Positions 1 to 11,559 of a DNA stretch of 64,000 nucleotides are shown here, piece after piece. The notes under the pieces are model-generated. The model had not been told where the DNA came from and made no database searches. It saw only the letters and a program-made list of their open reading frames with translations. Position 1 is the first letter of the stretch; each line of letters opens with the position of its first letter. The stretch is from Bryoerythrophyllum caledonicum (taxonomy: Eukaryota > Streptophyta > Bryopsida > Pottiales > Pottiaceae): assembly GCA_963971425.1 (NCBI GenBank), contig OZ020515.1, forward strand, positions 32,871,856-32,935,855, given 5' to 3'. Made by a program: the position numbers and the translations under genes.

Positions 1-1002
1 TCTAAAAGATAACATTTATAGGGGCCTTATATACATAGAATCAAAATGTGAGAACTTAGAATGCAAACACAGTGCTCAAGTGGCGGATGTGGAGTAAGAT
101 ATTTTATTCGCCAAAGCACTATACCAAGATGTTTCTTGTCGGGACACGGTTGTTGTGAGTACATTCCCTTAAGTCTTTTTAATGACAAAAACACCCCAAG
201 TAATGACTTGAGAATTGTTCTTGGAATTCTAGTGAAGTTTGCTTGATGGAAATAACCCGGTTATCACTTTTGTATATTGGTCCTATAGTTTGTCTTACTC
301 TATCGGACCCATCCGGTTCAACACTCCTTTTTGTTAACCGTAAAGTCATTATTTTTCTTCTTGTTTCCGGTTATGGTTTCGGATCTCGGAATATCCGTCG
401 AACAAATGACTATAATTCAAATCTAGTTTAGCCTCAAGGTGTTAGCTATTGGAAGATACGTCATATTGGGAGAGGGTGAGTGCTCAAAACTCCCTTTTTA
501 TATATGTGGGAAGGCGTTCCCACTCTCTTCCGGACACTAGCACTAAATCCGGAAAGAAATGGGAGAAAATTAAAAAAATTAGGTAGTACGCTTTGTTTTA
601 ATAGCATAAATAGGTCCTGGGTAGAAATAAGGTTTCACTATTATACTGGCATCCTTAGAACATGACAGTTCCGGTAGTTTTCCGGAAGCCTGGAAGCCGG
701 AGTACGGTGGGGTCCTGAACCGGTTGTAACGATCCGGACGATATCTCGATCCAAAACCATCATCATGACCCCAACGATATTTGTACATTGTGCTGGATAT
801 ATAATGCGTCTGCCAGAAAAGGGCGCCATCATTCTCGTTTGACGTTTCCTGCGCTTTCCACTCTCTTTTGCTTCCTTGCGCCTTCTCGCTTCTAATTCTC
901 TAATACAGAAGTAGTCTAGAAACGAGGGAGTTTGTGAGGTCAGTGTGTGCTGGGGTTTTTGGAAAGATTGAGAGGCGCAAGCGTACCAAGAGGTAGGGCC
1001 GG
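1..1002 (+). other. Upstream side of element C1, no gene seen
   Basis: No convincing coding region is visible. Positions 146-214 resemble 11,118-11,183 (both run from a ggacacgg/gaacatgg stretch to a caccccaa stretch), so this is repeat-derived. The right part, about 620-1002, is the presumed transcribed leader of C1, because the gag-like reading frame starts at 1003. The 5' LTR of C1 may lie partly left of the window; I could not place its edges. Confidence 0.4.
798..804 (+). promoter_or_regulatory. TATA-like box upstream of C1 gag
   Basis: TATATAA lies about 200 bp before the presumed gag ATG at 1003. The minus-strand copy C2 has a comparable TATTTAAG at 6538-6545, about 250 bp before its own ATG. 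The matching placement in two diverged copies supports a promoter role. This is inferred from position and sequence only. Confidence 0.35.
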
Positions 1003-2978
1003 ATGGCGGGGAAGAAGGGCAAGTCTCCAGCCGCGGAACCCTACTGCTTCAGAAAGTGGCGCCGGAACTTCCAACTTCAGAGGAAGAGTTTAGGGTTTTA
1101 GAGAGCTACTTGGAGCTGATGGAGTGCAACAGACTTTTAGGAGCGCCGTGGGCCTTCCAAAGTCAGGCGATGGTGACAGAGCTCGTCGAGAAGCCGCCAA
1201 ACTAGTACGACGGACGCATCCGGGCGCATCCGGAAGAATGGACTGCAGCGGCCTGGAGGGACATCTACGGCTTTTGATAGGGGGTGGTCAAGGTGGCCGA
1301 GCGCAACGACGACCTGCTATAAGAAGAGTTCCTGTAGAAGGCCAACCCTAAGGACGGGTATGTCTTCGGCGACCTTATGGATCCGGATGCCATGAAGAAG
1401 GTAGTGGCGAAGTTACCTAATCTATTCCTGGGACCGATGAGAGAGAAGCATACAGTGGATTGGGCGGCCCTAATGGGAGACCAGGTTGACCAGATGGTCA
1501 AGAACCTTCCCAAGGCCCGGAAGATAGCAACACCCTTCTCAACTTACGTGGCGCACATGTACGCGAAGAAGAAGATGTTGAGTCCAGAGGAACATGACGA
1601 GTTCGACAAACTGCTTAGCATCCAGTCTTACGGTGGATTGGAGACGGAGGACGAGAAGGAGGACTCTGAAGACTCGAAGTTGGAGACATCATCCCCGCTC
1701 GTCACCAGGAGATCTCGGTAGCGGAGCAGGTCAGTCCAAAAGACTCCGGAATCCGTAGGTTCGAGCCAACCTCTGGAAGAGATGGAGACCCAGAGTCCGA
1801 CCAAGGTACCACCCTCCGGAGCACCACCGGCCGAACCCTACATCACCGGAGTAGAGCCGGGACCAATTTTTTCCCTGAAAATGACGGGTTGCATTTCGTA
1901 GGACGTTGCGGAGCTCTGCCAACATGTGGTCTGGCGAACAAGGATCCAAGACGGAGAGATCTGGGAGCGAGTGGCCATGATAATGGCCATCATAGAAGAA
2001 ATGGGGATGAATAATTTCGTGGATCTCATCCCAGGATTTAATGAGCTGATGACCAAGGAAGCCTTGGTCTGGCAGCATGAGCATCAACAAACCATTCTCA
2101 CTCAGACCAATGTCCGGCTTTGGAAGCGGGTAGAGCAGACAGAGGCTGTTCAAGAGGAGGCCTAGCAAGCGAAAGCCGAGGTGGAAGCGAAGATCTTTGC
2201 CTCCGCTCAAGCCTTGACCGAGGTTCGTGCCGCGCTCGACTTTCCGGTGAACACCGTCAATCAGGCTCTCTTCTACACTGAGAGCCTGGAGAAGGATGAG
2301 AAATTCAACAGAGGGCGGATCATCCAGTTTCTCTTGGACCACAACCGGAAGATGAATGAAACCTGGAGCAAGATGTAGGAGTTGGTGAAGAACTTGACCC
2401 TCGCAGCTCCAAAGGCACCCAAGGACCCAGTTCTGGAGGCAACACTGGCAACACTAGCCATCGCTGGGCCATCCGGAACTCCACTTGGACTTGCGGCCGG
2501 AACACCGCAGACACTGGCCGAAGGTTTGAATGACCTCATTGGGACTCCGTATTTAGCCTCTCCGATGAATTGGAGCAAGGTGCCTTTCCCAAGCACGGAG
2601 ACCCTCTGGAAGTGGCAGAGTGTCATGCCGGATGGTCTCTCGCAAGAACCTCCTCTGCCCTTCCAAATTCCGTCGGAGTCTCCATCTCCAATACAACTGC
2701 GGGCGGCTCCTCCACTTTGCAACCAAGTAGTGACTGACATGGATGTCAGCCCCAGCGAAAGTTTCCGAGACCTACCCAACCCTCGAGTCCGGTCACCTTC
2801 ACCACAGACCGGCACACCAACAACGGGAGATCCTCAAACTCCTTCCGGTCAGAAGGACAAGAAGTCCGAGTCTACGCCGGAGCCGCCAGTGTCCACTCTG
2901 GAGCAGCTAGAGACCAATGCGGCCGTGTTGCAGTTCGTAGAGACAATATTCCTCCGGAATGCTCCTAATTGTCACTAA
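1003..2978 (+). pseudogene. C1 gag-like protein, decayed (+ copy)
   Basis: This is a gag-like gene of a TCCGGA-rich retroelement family, recognised by comparison with the minus copies at 4,243-6,291 and 9,593-11,117. The start MAGKKGK at 1003 parallels MAKKKK in C2. The best conserved block (about 1356-1620) contains NPKDG, VDWAALM and a YVAHMYAKK segment, matching DPKDG, VDWGTLM and YVVHLYAHH in C2. A helical, heptad-rich region follows (about 2100-2380, with LTEVRAAL), then a proline-rich tail to the stop at 2978. No zinc knuckle, protease or reverse transcriptase follows, so the element looks gag-only and non-autonomous. Stops and frame changes occur at about 1100, 1313, 1331, 1720 and 2163. 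Homology within the window is clear; the gag label is inferred from LTR-like flanks and architecture. Confidence 0.6.
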
Positions 2979-3004
2979 GAGCTTCCCAAAGTAACCGCTC
3001 CGAT

Positions 3005-4195
3005 TTCGTTCCCATAGAGACCTAAATATCTTCTTTCCAATACTCCGGATTACTAAGCTTACCAAAGCAATTCGGTTACGAGTTAGCTATAGTTTTTACC
3101 TTACTTAGGTTAGATCCGGATCCGTCCAAAATCCGGATTTCATACAAATGGTTTCCGGAGAATAGGTCCCGGAAATGAGGAGAGTAGTTTGATTAGTCTC
3201 TGTTCCTCCTCAAAGAGTCTCCTCGAGTTTTTAAGCGAGTGGCCGAAGTCCACTGACCCTGTTTTGTGTAAGTGGCTGGGTTTCCCACTGCCCTGTGATT
3301 TAAAGTGGCTAGGCACCCACTGTCCGGAAATTATAGTGACCGAACAACACTCTCCCTACTATGCTAACTGGTAATTTGATTGCTGCTGCCGGACTTCGGC
3401 TCTCACGACATCCGGAAGGCCTTCCGGATGCGGTCACACAGAAACTAATCCGGGCTACAACAACATTCCGGGGGGGTATGATTGTAATTCTCCGGAGCAG
3501 AGACTCACGGTTCGCTATGGGTATTTTATCTAGGTATTGGTATCAGGCTTTTTCCTATCTTAGGGGAGAACTCCGGTATTGACCGGAATCCAGTTTAGCA
3601 CGGTTTCTTCCGTAAACTAGAGATTACCAGGAACACCTCTGCAGTTCATCTCTTCCCCTCCTGGCTACTTCCGGACCCTGGGGACTACCAGGAACACCTC
3701 TGCAATAGTTCTCTCCAGCTCTCCCGGGCGATCTCCTGACACTACCCTCGATAACTTCCTCGTCCAGCAAAACAAGTGAATTACCCTAGTCCGGAAGAAT
3801 TCCTCACACAACCACACCCTGCGAATGGATCCGTCACTCACAGGATTCACACGTCCCACAATAACACAAGGTAGCAAATCTAGTGAAAAAGGTAACGTAT
3901 ATTTCCGAGTGAAATGAACAAGATGAAGGTTTTCCCAAAACCTCCTATTAAGTACTCTCTGAATTCCCTAAATTCAGACTGCCTTCTACCTATGCCTACG
4001 GGAAATCCGCTAGATCTTATCTAAAAGATCCGAGAAATCCGGAAAAGTCCCAGATCGGATCTCAGATCCTAAAATCTCGGAACAGTTCCTGGACTCCGGA
4101 CTTCCTTCTCTAACCAAACCTGGCTATTGATTCCGGTAGCAGCCGGGTGCACTTGGGGCCCCATCGTTAGTCGCTGCTGATCCGGACTCTAACCT
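3005..4195 (+). repeat. C1 3' LTR-like segment, truncated
   Basis: This stretch is the reverse complement, diverged, of about 6,930-8,650. Shared landmarks are TTCGTTCCCA at 3007, the GTGG-repeat stretch at 3238-3330 (found inverted at 8,340-8,460), CATCCGG/CCGGATG at 3410-3430, and AGCCGGGTGCA...CCCCATCGTTA at 4142-4170 (inverted at 6,925-6,955). It ends near 4195, about 120 bp short of the inner LTR edge seen in the other copy, and then abuts the A-rich end of C2. Its outer edge is not sharply defined. Confidence 0.55.
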
Positions 4196-4242
4196 TGAGA
4201 AAAAGAAAAAAAAACAAAAAGAAACTTACAACCTAATTAACC

Positions 4243-6291
4243 CTAAGTAGGAGCACCGGGACCCCGATTTCTCCCACTCCGGCGGGAGGGGGAAATCTCC
4301 ACCGGAACGCGCGCCTTGCCCTTCGCCTTCTTGGACGTTGCAGGTGAAAGATTGGTCTTCCGGGTTGATGGTCCTGCTGTTGGAAGGACAGCCACCACCG
4401 GAGTACTGGTGTCCGGCGGTAGAGGGGGCTGTTCCGGTGATCGTTCCGGGACCGGGGGTGCTGGTGTTTCCGTCGCGGAAGCTGACCTGGTCTCTTGGAC
4501 CAAGTCCCTGTAGCTTCCGGAAGGACTTCTGGTCCGGATGCCAACCTCCGGGAGATGGACATTGGTGGGATAGGGATGTCGCCTTCCGCCGGAGGATCTG
4601 GCAGGCGCATGTTATGAGGCAACAGGAGCTCTGGAAGGGTCTTCAGGATCTCGCTCGTACTCGGGTTGGGAAGTACGATGCCCTCCGCTGGCATCCTGGG
4701 TGACGGAGTGTCCAGCGACTCCGGATTTGCTGACGTGCCCGGGGCTGGGGTGGAGTTGGCCGGAGGTCCTGGAGAGGCTGTGGACCGTACTGGTGTCGTG
4801 GTGCTGTCCGGCCCAAGGGCTGCTGGGTCTTCCGGAGGCTCCACGGTGATGTTGTCCACCAACATCTTCATCTGGTCCCAAGTCCGACCCATCTTCTCCG
4901 CTTGGTCTAGGAGAAACCGGATAATGTTGGCCTTGGTGACCTTCTCCTTCTTCTCCACGAGTTCGGTGAAGAGCCGACTCCGGTTGACCACGTCGACCGG
5001 AATTTGCAAGGCCGCCCGGACCTCCGTCAGGGCCGCTGCAGAGGCAAGGGCTTTCGCCTCGGCCTCCTTCTGGGCCGTCACCGCCAGGGCTGCTTCGGCG
5101 AGGTAACGCTTCATCTTCTTCTCCATTTCCGTACTGGCCTTGTAAACGGAGGAGAGTTGGGTATGCAGCGCCTTCGCATCCGTCTCCCGGTTCCGGAGCT
5201 CCTCCACCCTGGTGATAGCGTCTTCCAGCCGGTCGACGTTCAGGCTTCGGAACATCTGCTCCACGTTGGTGGTGATGATGCAGTTGGTCTCCTTAAGGAG
5301 CCCAACTCTCCAGCCAATGTCCCGGGTGAGCTCATCCATCAATTTAAGCTGGCCCTTGGAGTCGCTCTTGTTGACCTTCCTCTTCTTCCAACTGGTCCCC
5401 TCCGAAGGTCCGGACTCGTCCTCTCCGGATGATGCCGATGAGCTGCGTATTTTCCGGACTCTCCACCTCGGGCTCCTTCCCCCGAGGTCTCTTGGGAGCC
5501 TTCTGGCCCTCCGGAGTTCCCGTGGTTGCTGCTTCCGACACCGTCTCCTTCTCTCCGGACTCCTCTTCATCCGACTCATCCCCTCCATACCTCTAGAAGT
5601 TAAGCACTTCGTCGTAGTGCCGGATTTCCGCCGGAGTGAGTTGCTGGTGGTGCGCATAAAGGTGCACCACGTACGAGGCCAGCGGTGTTGCCGATTTCTT
5701 CACCTTTTGGAGATTGGCGACCAACCGATTGATTAGGTCGGTCATCAATGTTCCCCAGTCGACGACGATCTTTCCCCGGAGTGCTCCGAGGAAAGTGCAG
5801 GCCCACTTCGCCACCACCCGTTTCGGCTTTTCCGGATGGAATATAGGGTTTAAAAATCCTAGCACGAGTAGGGCATCCTGGTGCCAAAGGTCTTGGAGGT
5901 TGAAGCCATCCTTCGGGTCTGCCGGTTCTCTGAACTCCTCCGCCAAGAACTCGTCCCGTCGTTCTACCACCTTGGTGCGGCCAGCCCGGAAATCGTAGGC
6001 TGGAGACCACTCCGGGACTCCCCAGATTTCCGGATGGGCTCTCATCAGCCCCTTGTACTTCTCGTCCGGCGTCCCGACAAGCTCCCGGACGTAGACCTCC
6101 TCTCGGATGCCCCACGGAACCTCGAGCAAACCCTCACAACCCATATACTTGAGGCTGTTCTTCAGCATACCAAGTTCCTCCGGGTCTTCTGGAATTTCCG
6201 GTAGAACGCGGGTTAAGGGGGGCAGTGCAACTGCCGGCTCCTCGTCTCTCCGACCGCGCCCGTCTCTGTCCGTTTTCTTCTTCTTGGCCAT
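4243..6291 (-). pseudogene. C2 gag-like protein, decayed (- copy)
   Basis: This is the most complete gag-like gene of family C. It begins MAKKKKTDRDG at 6291 and continues with an alpha-helical N-terminal domain containing WGIREEVYVREL, DPKDGFN and VDWGTLM. An acidic, lysine-rich linker follows, then a long coiled coil (about 4,950-5,350), a Pro/Thr/Ala-rich region and a basic tail ending RSGRNRGPGAPT at 4243. The main frame carries an in-frame TAG at 5593-5595. The coiled coil then lies in another frame, and the basic tail returns to the first frame, so at least two frameshifts are present. A presumed LTR and primer site lie upstream (6,796-8,650). I recognise no enzymatic motif; the role as a capsid-like structural protein is inferred. 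Confidence 0.6.
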
Positions 6292-6537
6292 CGGTACAGA
6301 CTTCATGGAGTCAGACTATCACCTCACTATCTCTCGAGGTTGTCCCTGCACGCACCGTCCTCACACAAACCCTCCCTAACGGACACACGTCCGTTCTAAC
6401 TGTCTGATTCTCCAAACCCTAACGGCAAGCGGTTCGGAAAATTGTAAGAGCAAGAGGAAGAGTGATAGCAAAAGAATGATCAAGCCGAGGCGCAAGAAGA
6501 CAGAGTGAGAAGAAAGAGTATCCGTCCAAACCCCAAT

Positions 6538-6545
6538 CTTAAATA
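6538..6545 (-). promoter_or_regulatory. TATA-like box of C2
   Basis: On the minus strand this reads TATTTAAG, about 250 bp upstream of the presumed C2 start at 6291. The leader between the LTR and gag (6,292-6,795) holds no other recognisable feature. Confidence 0.3.
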
Positions 6546-6795
6546 GTCTGGCCGTTTGTGCGGCATCATGATGGCGGTTGATGGGGACAGTTCCGGCTGA
6601 CGGTTCCGGATAACTGCCTGCCCCGGAATCCCGGTAACTACTCCGGTTCCGCTTTTAACATTTTTAGACTTAATTAGGGTTGGCAGTCAGGTTGATATGA
6701 CTTTATTCCTTCCTGAAGACTGTTGGTTGTCTCCTGGCACAATCTATCATAATTAATTACTAAGTTTTTGTGTTTTAGCCGGACCTTAAGGTTAA

Positions 6796-6807
6796 CTTCC
6801 GGCACCA
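6796..6807 (-). promoter_or_regulatory. Putative primer binding site of C2
   Basis: On the minus strand TGGTGCCGGAAG follows directly after an LTR-like end reading CCATTCCCACA. TGG at the LTR junction is the usual start of a tRNA primer site (complement of the CCA tail). The tRNA species cannot be identified by eye. Confidence 0.45.
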
Positions 6808-8650
6808 TGTGGGAATGGAATCCCATAGGCCACAGAAGAGGTAACCCCTGTTCGTAGGAGTCTTAGGAAGAAGAGCCACATTACTCCATAGTTAAGGTCT
6901 TTAGTGAGCTAGGTTTAGCAGCGATTAACGATGGGGCTCAAGGTTGCACCCGGCTACTAAATCATAGCCTAAAAAATACCCTAAACCGGTTTATTAGTTA
7001 GGAGCGGAAAAACCGGATCCCAGATCCATAAATTTCGGATCTGAGATTTGAAATCCGGATTTTTAGGGATAAGATCTTTTTACTTTTAGAATAATATTTC
7101 CCGGATTTTGAGCGGATAAGATAGACTTTAGCTTCAAGAGTTTAGTTAGTACTTAATAGATGAGTTTTAGTGAACTCATCATCTTGTTTTCTCTCATGAA
7201 GAGTATTTTCCATCTATCACATTTTTTCTTCTTGAACTTGTAGAGATTAGGTTTTCTTTCCTGTGAGGAAATGGATCCATTGTGGTTGGTGTATTGTGAT
7301 TTAAGTTCTTATGTATGAGTGTTGCAAGGGTTGCATTTAGAACGACCGGTTGAGGCTTGCATTGAGAGATCGCCCAGAAGAGCTGGAGGAGAGATTAGGT
7401 AGAGACTTGACAGCGTGCAGGGACCGGAAGTAGCCAAGAGAGAGGAAGGAACGTACTGTAGGGGTGGGCCTCGTAGTTCCTAGGGCACGGAATACCCGTG
7501 TGAATTCGGATTTAGGTTGAGGCTGAAATTTCCCTTACGATAGGAAAAAGCCCGGTGTGTATGTCTAGAAGGAAGTCTATTTACAAAACGGTAACACTCA
7601 TTTGGTAGGACCACCGGGTAAAAGCAAGCTACACCGGTATAATAAACGTGTCACAAGCTGTTTTTGTAGGAGTAACAAACATTCTTTCGTCAACCAAACA
7701 AGATGTACCTCTGTTTTCAGATTTTTGATGATGGAATGTTGTTTCCAACTTGAATGGCATTAAACGAACGCTAAAAATTTGGTAAGCTGATCAATGGTTT
7801 GATCTGTATGACTGAATTTGTGGGAGAAATATACTTGTCACAAAATACTAGATTTGTACAAATATATTGTTTTTGAGTGATCTGTGATACGTATGATGAT
7901 GATTATTTGCATGCACATTGGTAGGGTGCTGTGAATGAACTATCCAATTAATAAAAACAAATTTTCAAATCCAATTGGTAGAAAACATATCGATCGTACA
8001 TGGTTCAAAATGACTAAGGATTGGGTCGTTTCTTTAATGGATTTTTGTCAAAACTAGTGCTTCATATATAACCCTAAGTCGGCATATGGTGGCTTTTAAA
8101 AAAAAAAGTTTTTTTATATTCTTTAAAAAAAATTAAGCTTAAAATATACTAAAAATATACCATGGTCTTTGCATAAAATGGAGTGGGTGTAGCATGCTTT
8201 CACACTACCGTAGTACCAACTGGAATGTCGTTGTAGTCCGGATCAACCTCTGTCTGACCACATCCGAAGGGCCATCCGGATGATGTGAGAGTGTGGGTCT
8301 AGCAGCAGCAATCAACCACCGGTTAACGGAGTAGGAAGAGTGGGTGTCCAACCACTATAAGTTTTGGGGCAGTGGGTGTCTAGCCACTTTAAGTCACAAG
8401 ACAGTGGGGAATCCCGCCACTTACACAAAACAGGATCAGTGGCACCCGGCCACTCGTTTAAAAACTCCGAAAAGAACTCCGTCTGAAGTTATCCGGGACC
8501 CGGAAGGATCCGGAAGCTGATTGTAAGAACTCCAAAATCCGGAAGGATCCGGATGGTAGATCAAGGGATGGATAGGAAAGCTAACCAGTAAAGTAGTGTG
8601 TGGTAGTTAGTTAGTTTTACTTATCAGTTAGGGAAAGAATAATAGGTCTC
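6808..8650 (-). repeat. LTR-like unit between C3 and C2 gag copies
   Basis: The inner edge is sharp at 6808 (TGTGGGAATGG, next to the putative primer site). The outer edge is placed near 8650, where TGTGGGAACG occurs, but homology to C1 continues slightly beyond, so it is approximate. The segment lies between two gag-like genes in the same orientation. It could therefore serve both as 3' LTR of C3 and 5' LTR of C2, the arrangement produced by recombination between tandem elements. It contains several inverted matches to 3,005-4,195. Confidence 0.5.
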
Positions 8651-9592
8651 TGTGGGAACGAACTTAGAGCGGATACTTTGGGTACATTTAGCTACAACTA
8701 AGTGCTGTTCAAAGGAATACTTACTCTACGACTTGCAACAATATATTAGAGTGGCAAATGAATCCACCTTATCAACTCAACCAACTCCTCAAAAAAACAC
8801 AAACACAAGCACCACGGTAATGCGTACTTCCTCACAATCGTAGTGAACGCTGCCGGAGAGCCGATCACGCAAGAAGTATCCACCAACCCTTTAAGTACTA
8901 CAACCGTCGATTACTCTTTCAAATCCGGATCTAGTTACAGTAATTGACCTTGTATTCACAACCCAATAACCCCAATCCATTTACAGCATCCTAAAGAAAA
9001 CCGGATTTATAACCTCCCCTTTTCACAACACTTTGGGCAATACAAAGGCGACTTATCCATTAGCTAATGGAGTGCATCCACATTAGGGTTACTTCCGTGC
9101 ACACAAACTGAAGCTAGAGGGGAGTAAAGATTTGAGACACACCCAAATACAAAACATAATAGCACACTTACTCACAACTATAGGGAATGCCGCTAGATAG
9201 CTAGTGCTTACTAATCCTTTCCTAACACTATAATGATGGAATTCTATTCCGGATACGGTTACGGCCAAGGTAGGCCTCTAATCCATTTGCAAAATCCTTG
9301 GGGGAAACCGGGTCTTGAATCGTCCAAGGCTCCAAGGGCTAAATAAGTTCACAAGACCCTAATGGCGTTGCAACCATCAACTAAATGCTTTCCTTACCAG
9401 AGCCAAACCTGGAGCAATCCACGGTGAACATCGTGTCCTTCCAAGTCCACGATGGACACACAACCGTCTCAAAACAGATTCTAATAGTTGTCCAGTCGTC
9501 TTTCTAACAACAACCCGACCAGATCCGGAAATCTCATATCAGTTTCGATCCCAATGTTTCGATCCCAAACCCTAGCTTACTAGATCTAAAAC
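8651..9592 (-). other. C3 internal sequence downstream of gag, non-coding
   Basis: No open frame of substance is present. CCAAAGTATCCGCTC (minus strand near 8,670) matches CCAAAGTAACCGCTC just after the C1 gag stop, so this is the untranslated region between gag and 3' LTR. At about 900 bp it is longer than in C1 (about 30 bp), which suggests inserted or deleted material. Confidence 0.4.
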
Positions 9593-11117
9593 TTGACCGT
9601 TAATCCTACTCCTAGCTCCAATCCTATGGCTAGTTTTCTTAGAACCCTAAGCCAAGACATCTTAACCTATTTGTCTCCATCTTACTCTTGGTCTTCTTCT
9701 CCATCCGACGAATCCAGTCCTCCACCAACCGAGGTCCCCAAGTGCAACAAAACCTCCTCCTCCTTTTTGTCTCTCTTGTGCGTCTCTTGCTGCACTTCAA
9801 CATTCTTGCTTGCCGGTGTCTTCTCTCCAAGATCTCAAGTTGCTGTCCGGGATGCTTACTAGGTCTGGTGCATGAAAGGCATCTCCACCTCCTTTTCTAT
9901 TATGGTCCGCCGCTTGAAGGTTTTGGAGTCCGGGGTAGCGTCTTTGTCTTTGCCTACTCCTTCTTCCTCCTCAACTTCCATTTCGGACGTCGATCTTCTT
10001 TCTTTCTCTTCAGCTCCGAACCTCGGGTTTAGAACTCCGTTTCTTGTTCCGGTTCCTGTTCTGGTTCCTCGACTAACTCCGGGAGCGTGTCCGCCTGATG
10101 CTTGTCGGGAAATACCTTCCTCTTATCCTTGCCAATATCTTGGAAGATCCCTGGGTTGATCTTCCGACATTCCTCCAAAACCCTCTCTATCTTTGTATGA
10201 TACTCCACCAACACCTTGATGAACTTCTTTGCCACCGGTCCGGACAGTTTTTGGGCCTCGTCAAACCCTTTGCCAAAGAGTCTTGCCTTTAAGAACACAT
10301 CACCCGGATGCATTACAAACTACGTTACCTTGGTTAATGCTAACGCCGTCTCGTTTACCTTTGTGGCAGAACTGGCAGCCTCTTCCTACTTCTTCTTCAC
10401 CATCTTCTTAAGCTACCGGTTCTAGTTCTCTAGAGCGGTTCGCGGATCCTCTAGCTCTTAAACGTTGCGGGGTTGGAGGTTCTTCTCCAGTTAGTCGCAT
10501 AGTTCCTCCGGGCTTATCTCTGCAACGATCCGGCATGCTTGGTTGAGAATGACCTTCATCTGCTCGTAATTCTCCCTTGCCTTCTCATATCCCGCAACAA
10601 TCGTGTCGAATGGATCCGCTTGGTCCTTCTCCTTGCCGCTCCTCTTTCGTTTTGAAGGGGGCATGGTGTCTGCTTCCGCCTCTTCTAGGTGCTGGCCGTT
10701 GTCAGTCTTTCATCCTTATGGGAGGAATCTAGGTCCAAATCCGGTTCTTTGACCTGACTTGGATCCTCTTATCAACCAAGTCGTGACTTGCCAACACCTT
10801 TTCCGTCTCATAAGTTGTCTCTTTTTGAGGCGCAACAAGTTGAGGTAATGATAGAGATAGTAAAAGAAGGGAGAGATTGGGGTAGGTCTCGCTCTCCCAA
10901 CTCCGGCCATAAGTTTCTCCACGGACTTCTCTAGTACCTCTCTCCATGCTACCGGTTGTGCACCCGTGTAGGATTCCCCATGTCACGTTTGCTAACATTG
11001 TGGTTGTCTTAGAGGTTCATTCTAGATACAGGTTGGGGACCAAGAACTCCATCACTCTCCTCACTCCGAGATCCTTGCAATCCGCTACAGTCAACCCATC
11101 TTTTGGATCAGACTTCA
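9593..11117 (-). pseudogene. C3 gag-like protein, decayed (- copy)
   Basis: This is the third and most degraded family C gag copy. On the minus strand, from about 11,117 down, SDPKDG followed by a LEFLVPNLY-like segment aligns with the DPKDGFN...LGFLNPIF block of C2, although stops intervene. At 10,029-10,313 the peptide ARLFGKGFDEAQK...IKVLVEYHTKIERV aligns with the coiled-coil region SRLFTELVEKKEK...IRFLLDQAEKMGRT of C2. The N-terminal third is missing because the end of a DNA transposon lies at 11,184. The rest of the tail (9,593-10,028) is Pro/Ser-rich in mixed frames. Orientation and order match C2. Confidence 0.5.
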
Positions 11118-11183
11118 TTGTGTTGGAACATGGTTGTCACAAGTGCATCCCCTTGAGTGTTTTAAATGACCAAAATACCCCAA

Positions 11184-11559
11184 AACACCATATTCGTTAT
11201 ATTGGGAGATTTCCATGACTTTGAAGATATATGATCTTTGAAGTATCAATATATATAGACATTTATAGGTGCAAAGCATAAAGACAATGTACCAAAAATA
11301 GTATATTTCATTCCATCGATGGACCAAATAAGCCGAATGTCCAAAAAAATGGTAACGGTAAAGGAAGCATATACCATTAATCCAAGCTTTATTCAAAACT
11401 TCATGAAAAAAAGTCACACAAAACACTCATTTACCCCGAGGCAAAACAAAATCGTCCTATCACTAATCAAATGGTCTAGGGTGTTCCTCCATAAGCCTCT
11501 ATACGCGTCTTCAAAAAAGCCCTCTGACGTTGCCTAGTCCATGTTGCGCCATTCTCTTC
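11184..11559 (+). mobile_element. Transposon T copy, left-end fragment (T-C)
   Basis: It starts with the terminus AACACCATATTCG and aligns along its full 376 bp with 30,066-30,441, with scattered substitutions. It ends abruptly at 11,559, where the gypsy LTR begins, so the element is truncated by that insertion. On the minus strand it encodes the same short peptide end (ENGATWTRQRQRAF) as the copy at 30,357-30,599, showing that the coding segment belongs to the transposon rather than to a neighbouring host gene. Confidence 0.7.

Noticed and set aside
3189..3582. Short plus-strand frames
   Set aside because: They lie in the LTR-like segment and are not conserved in the inverted copy.
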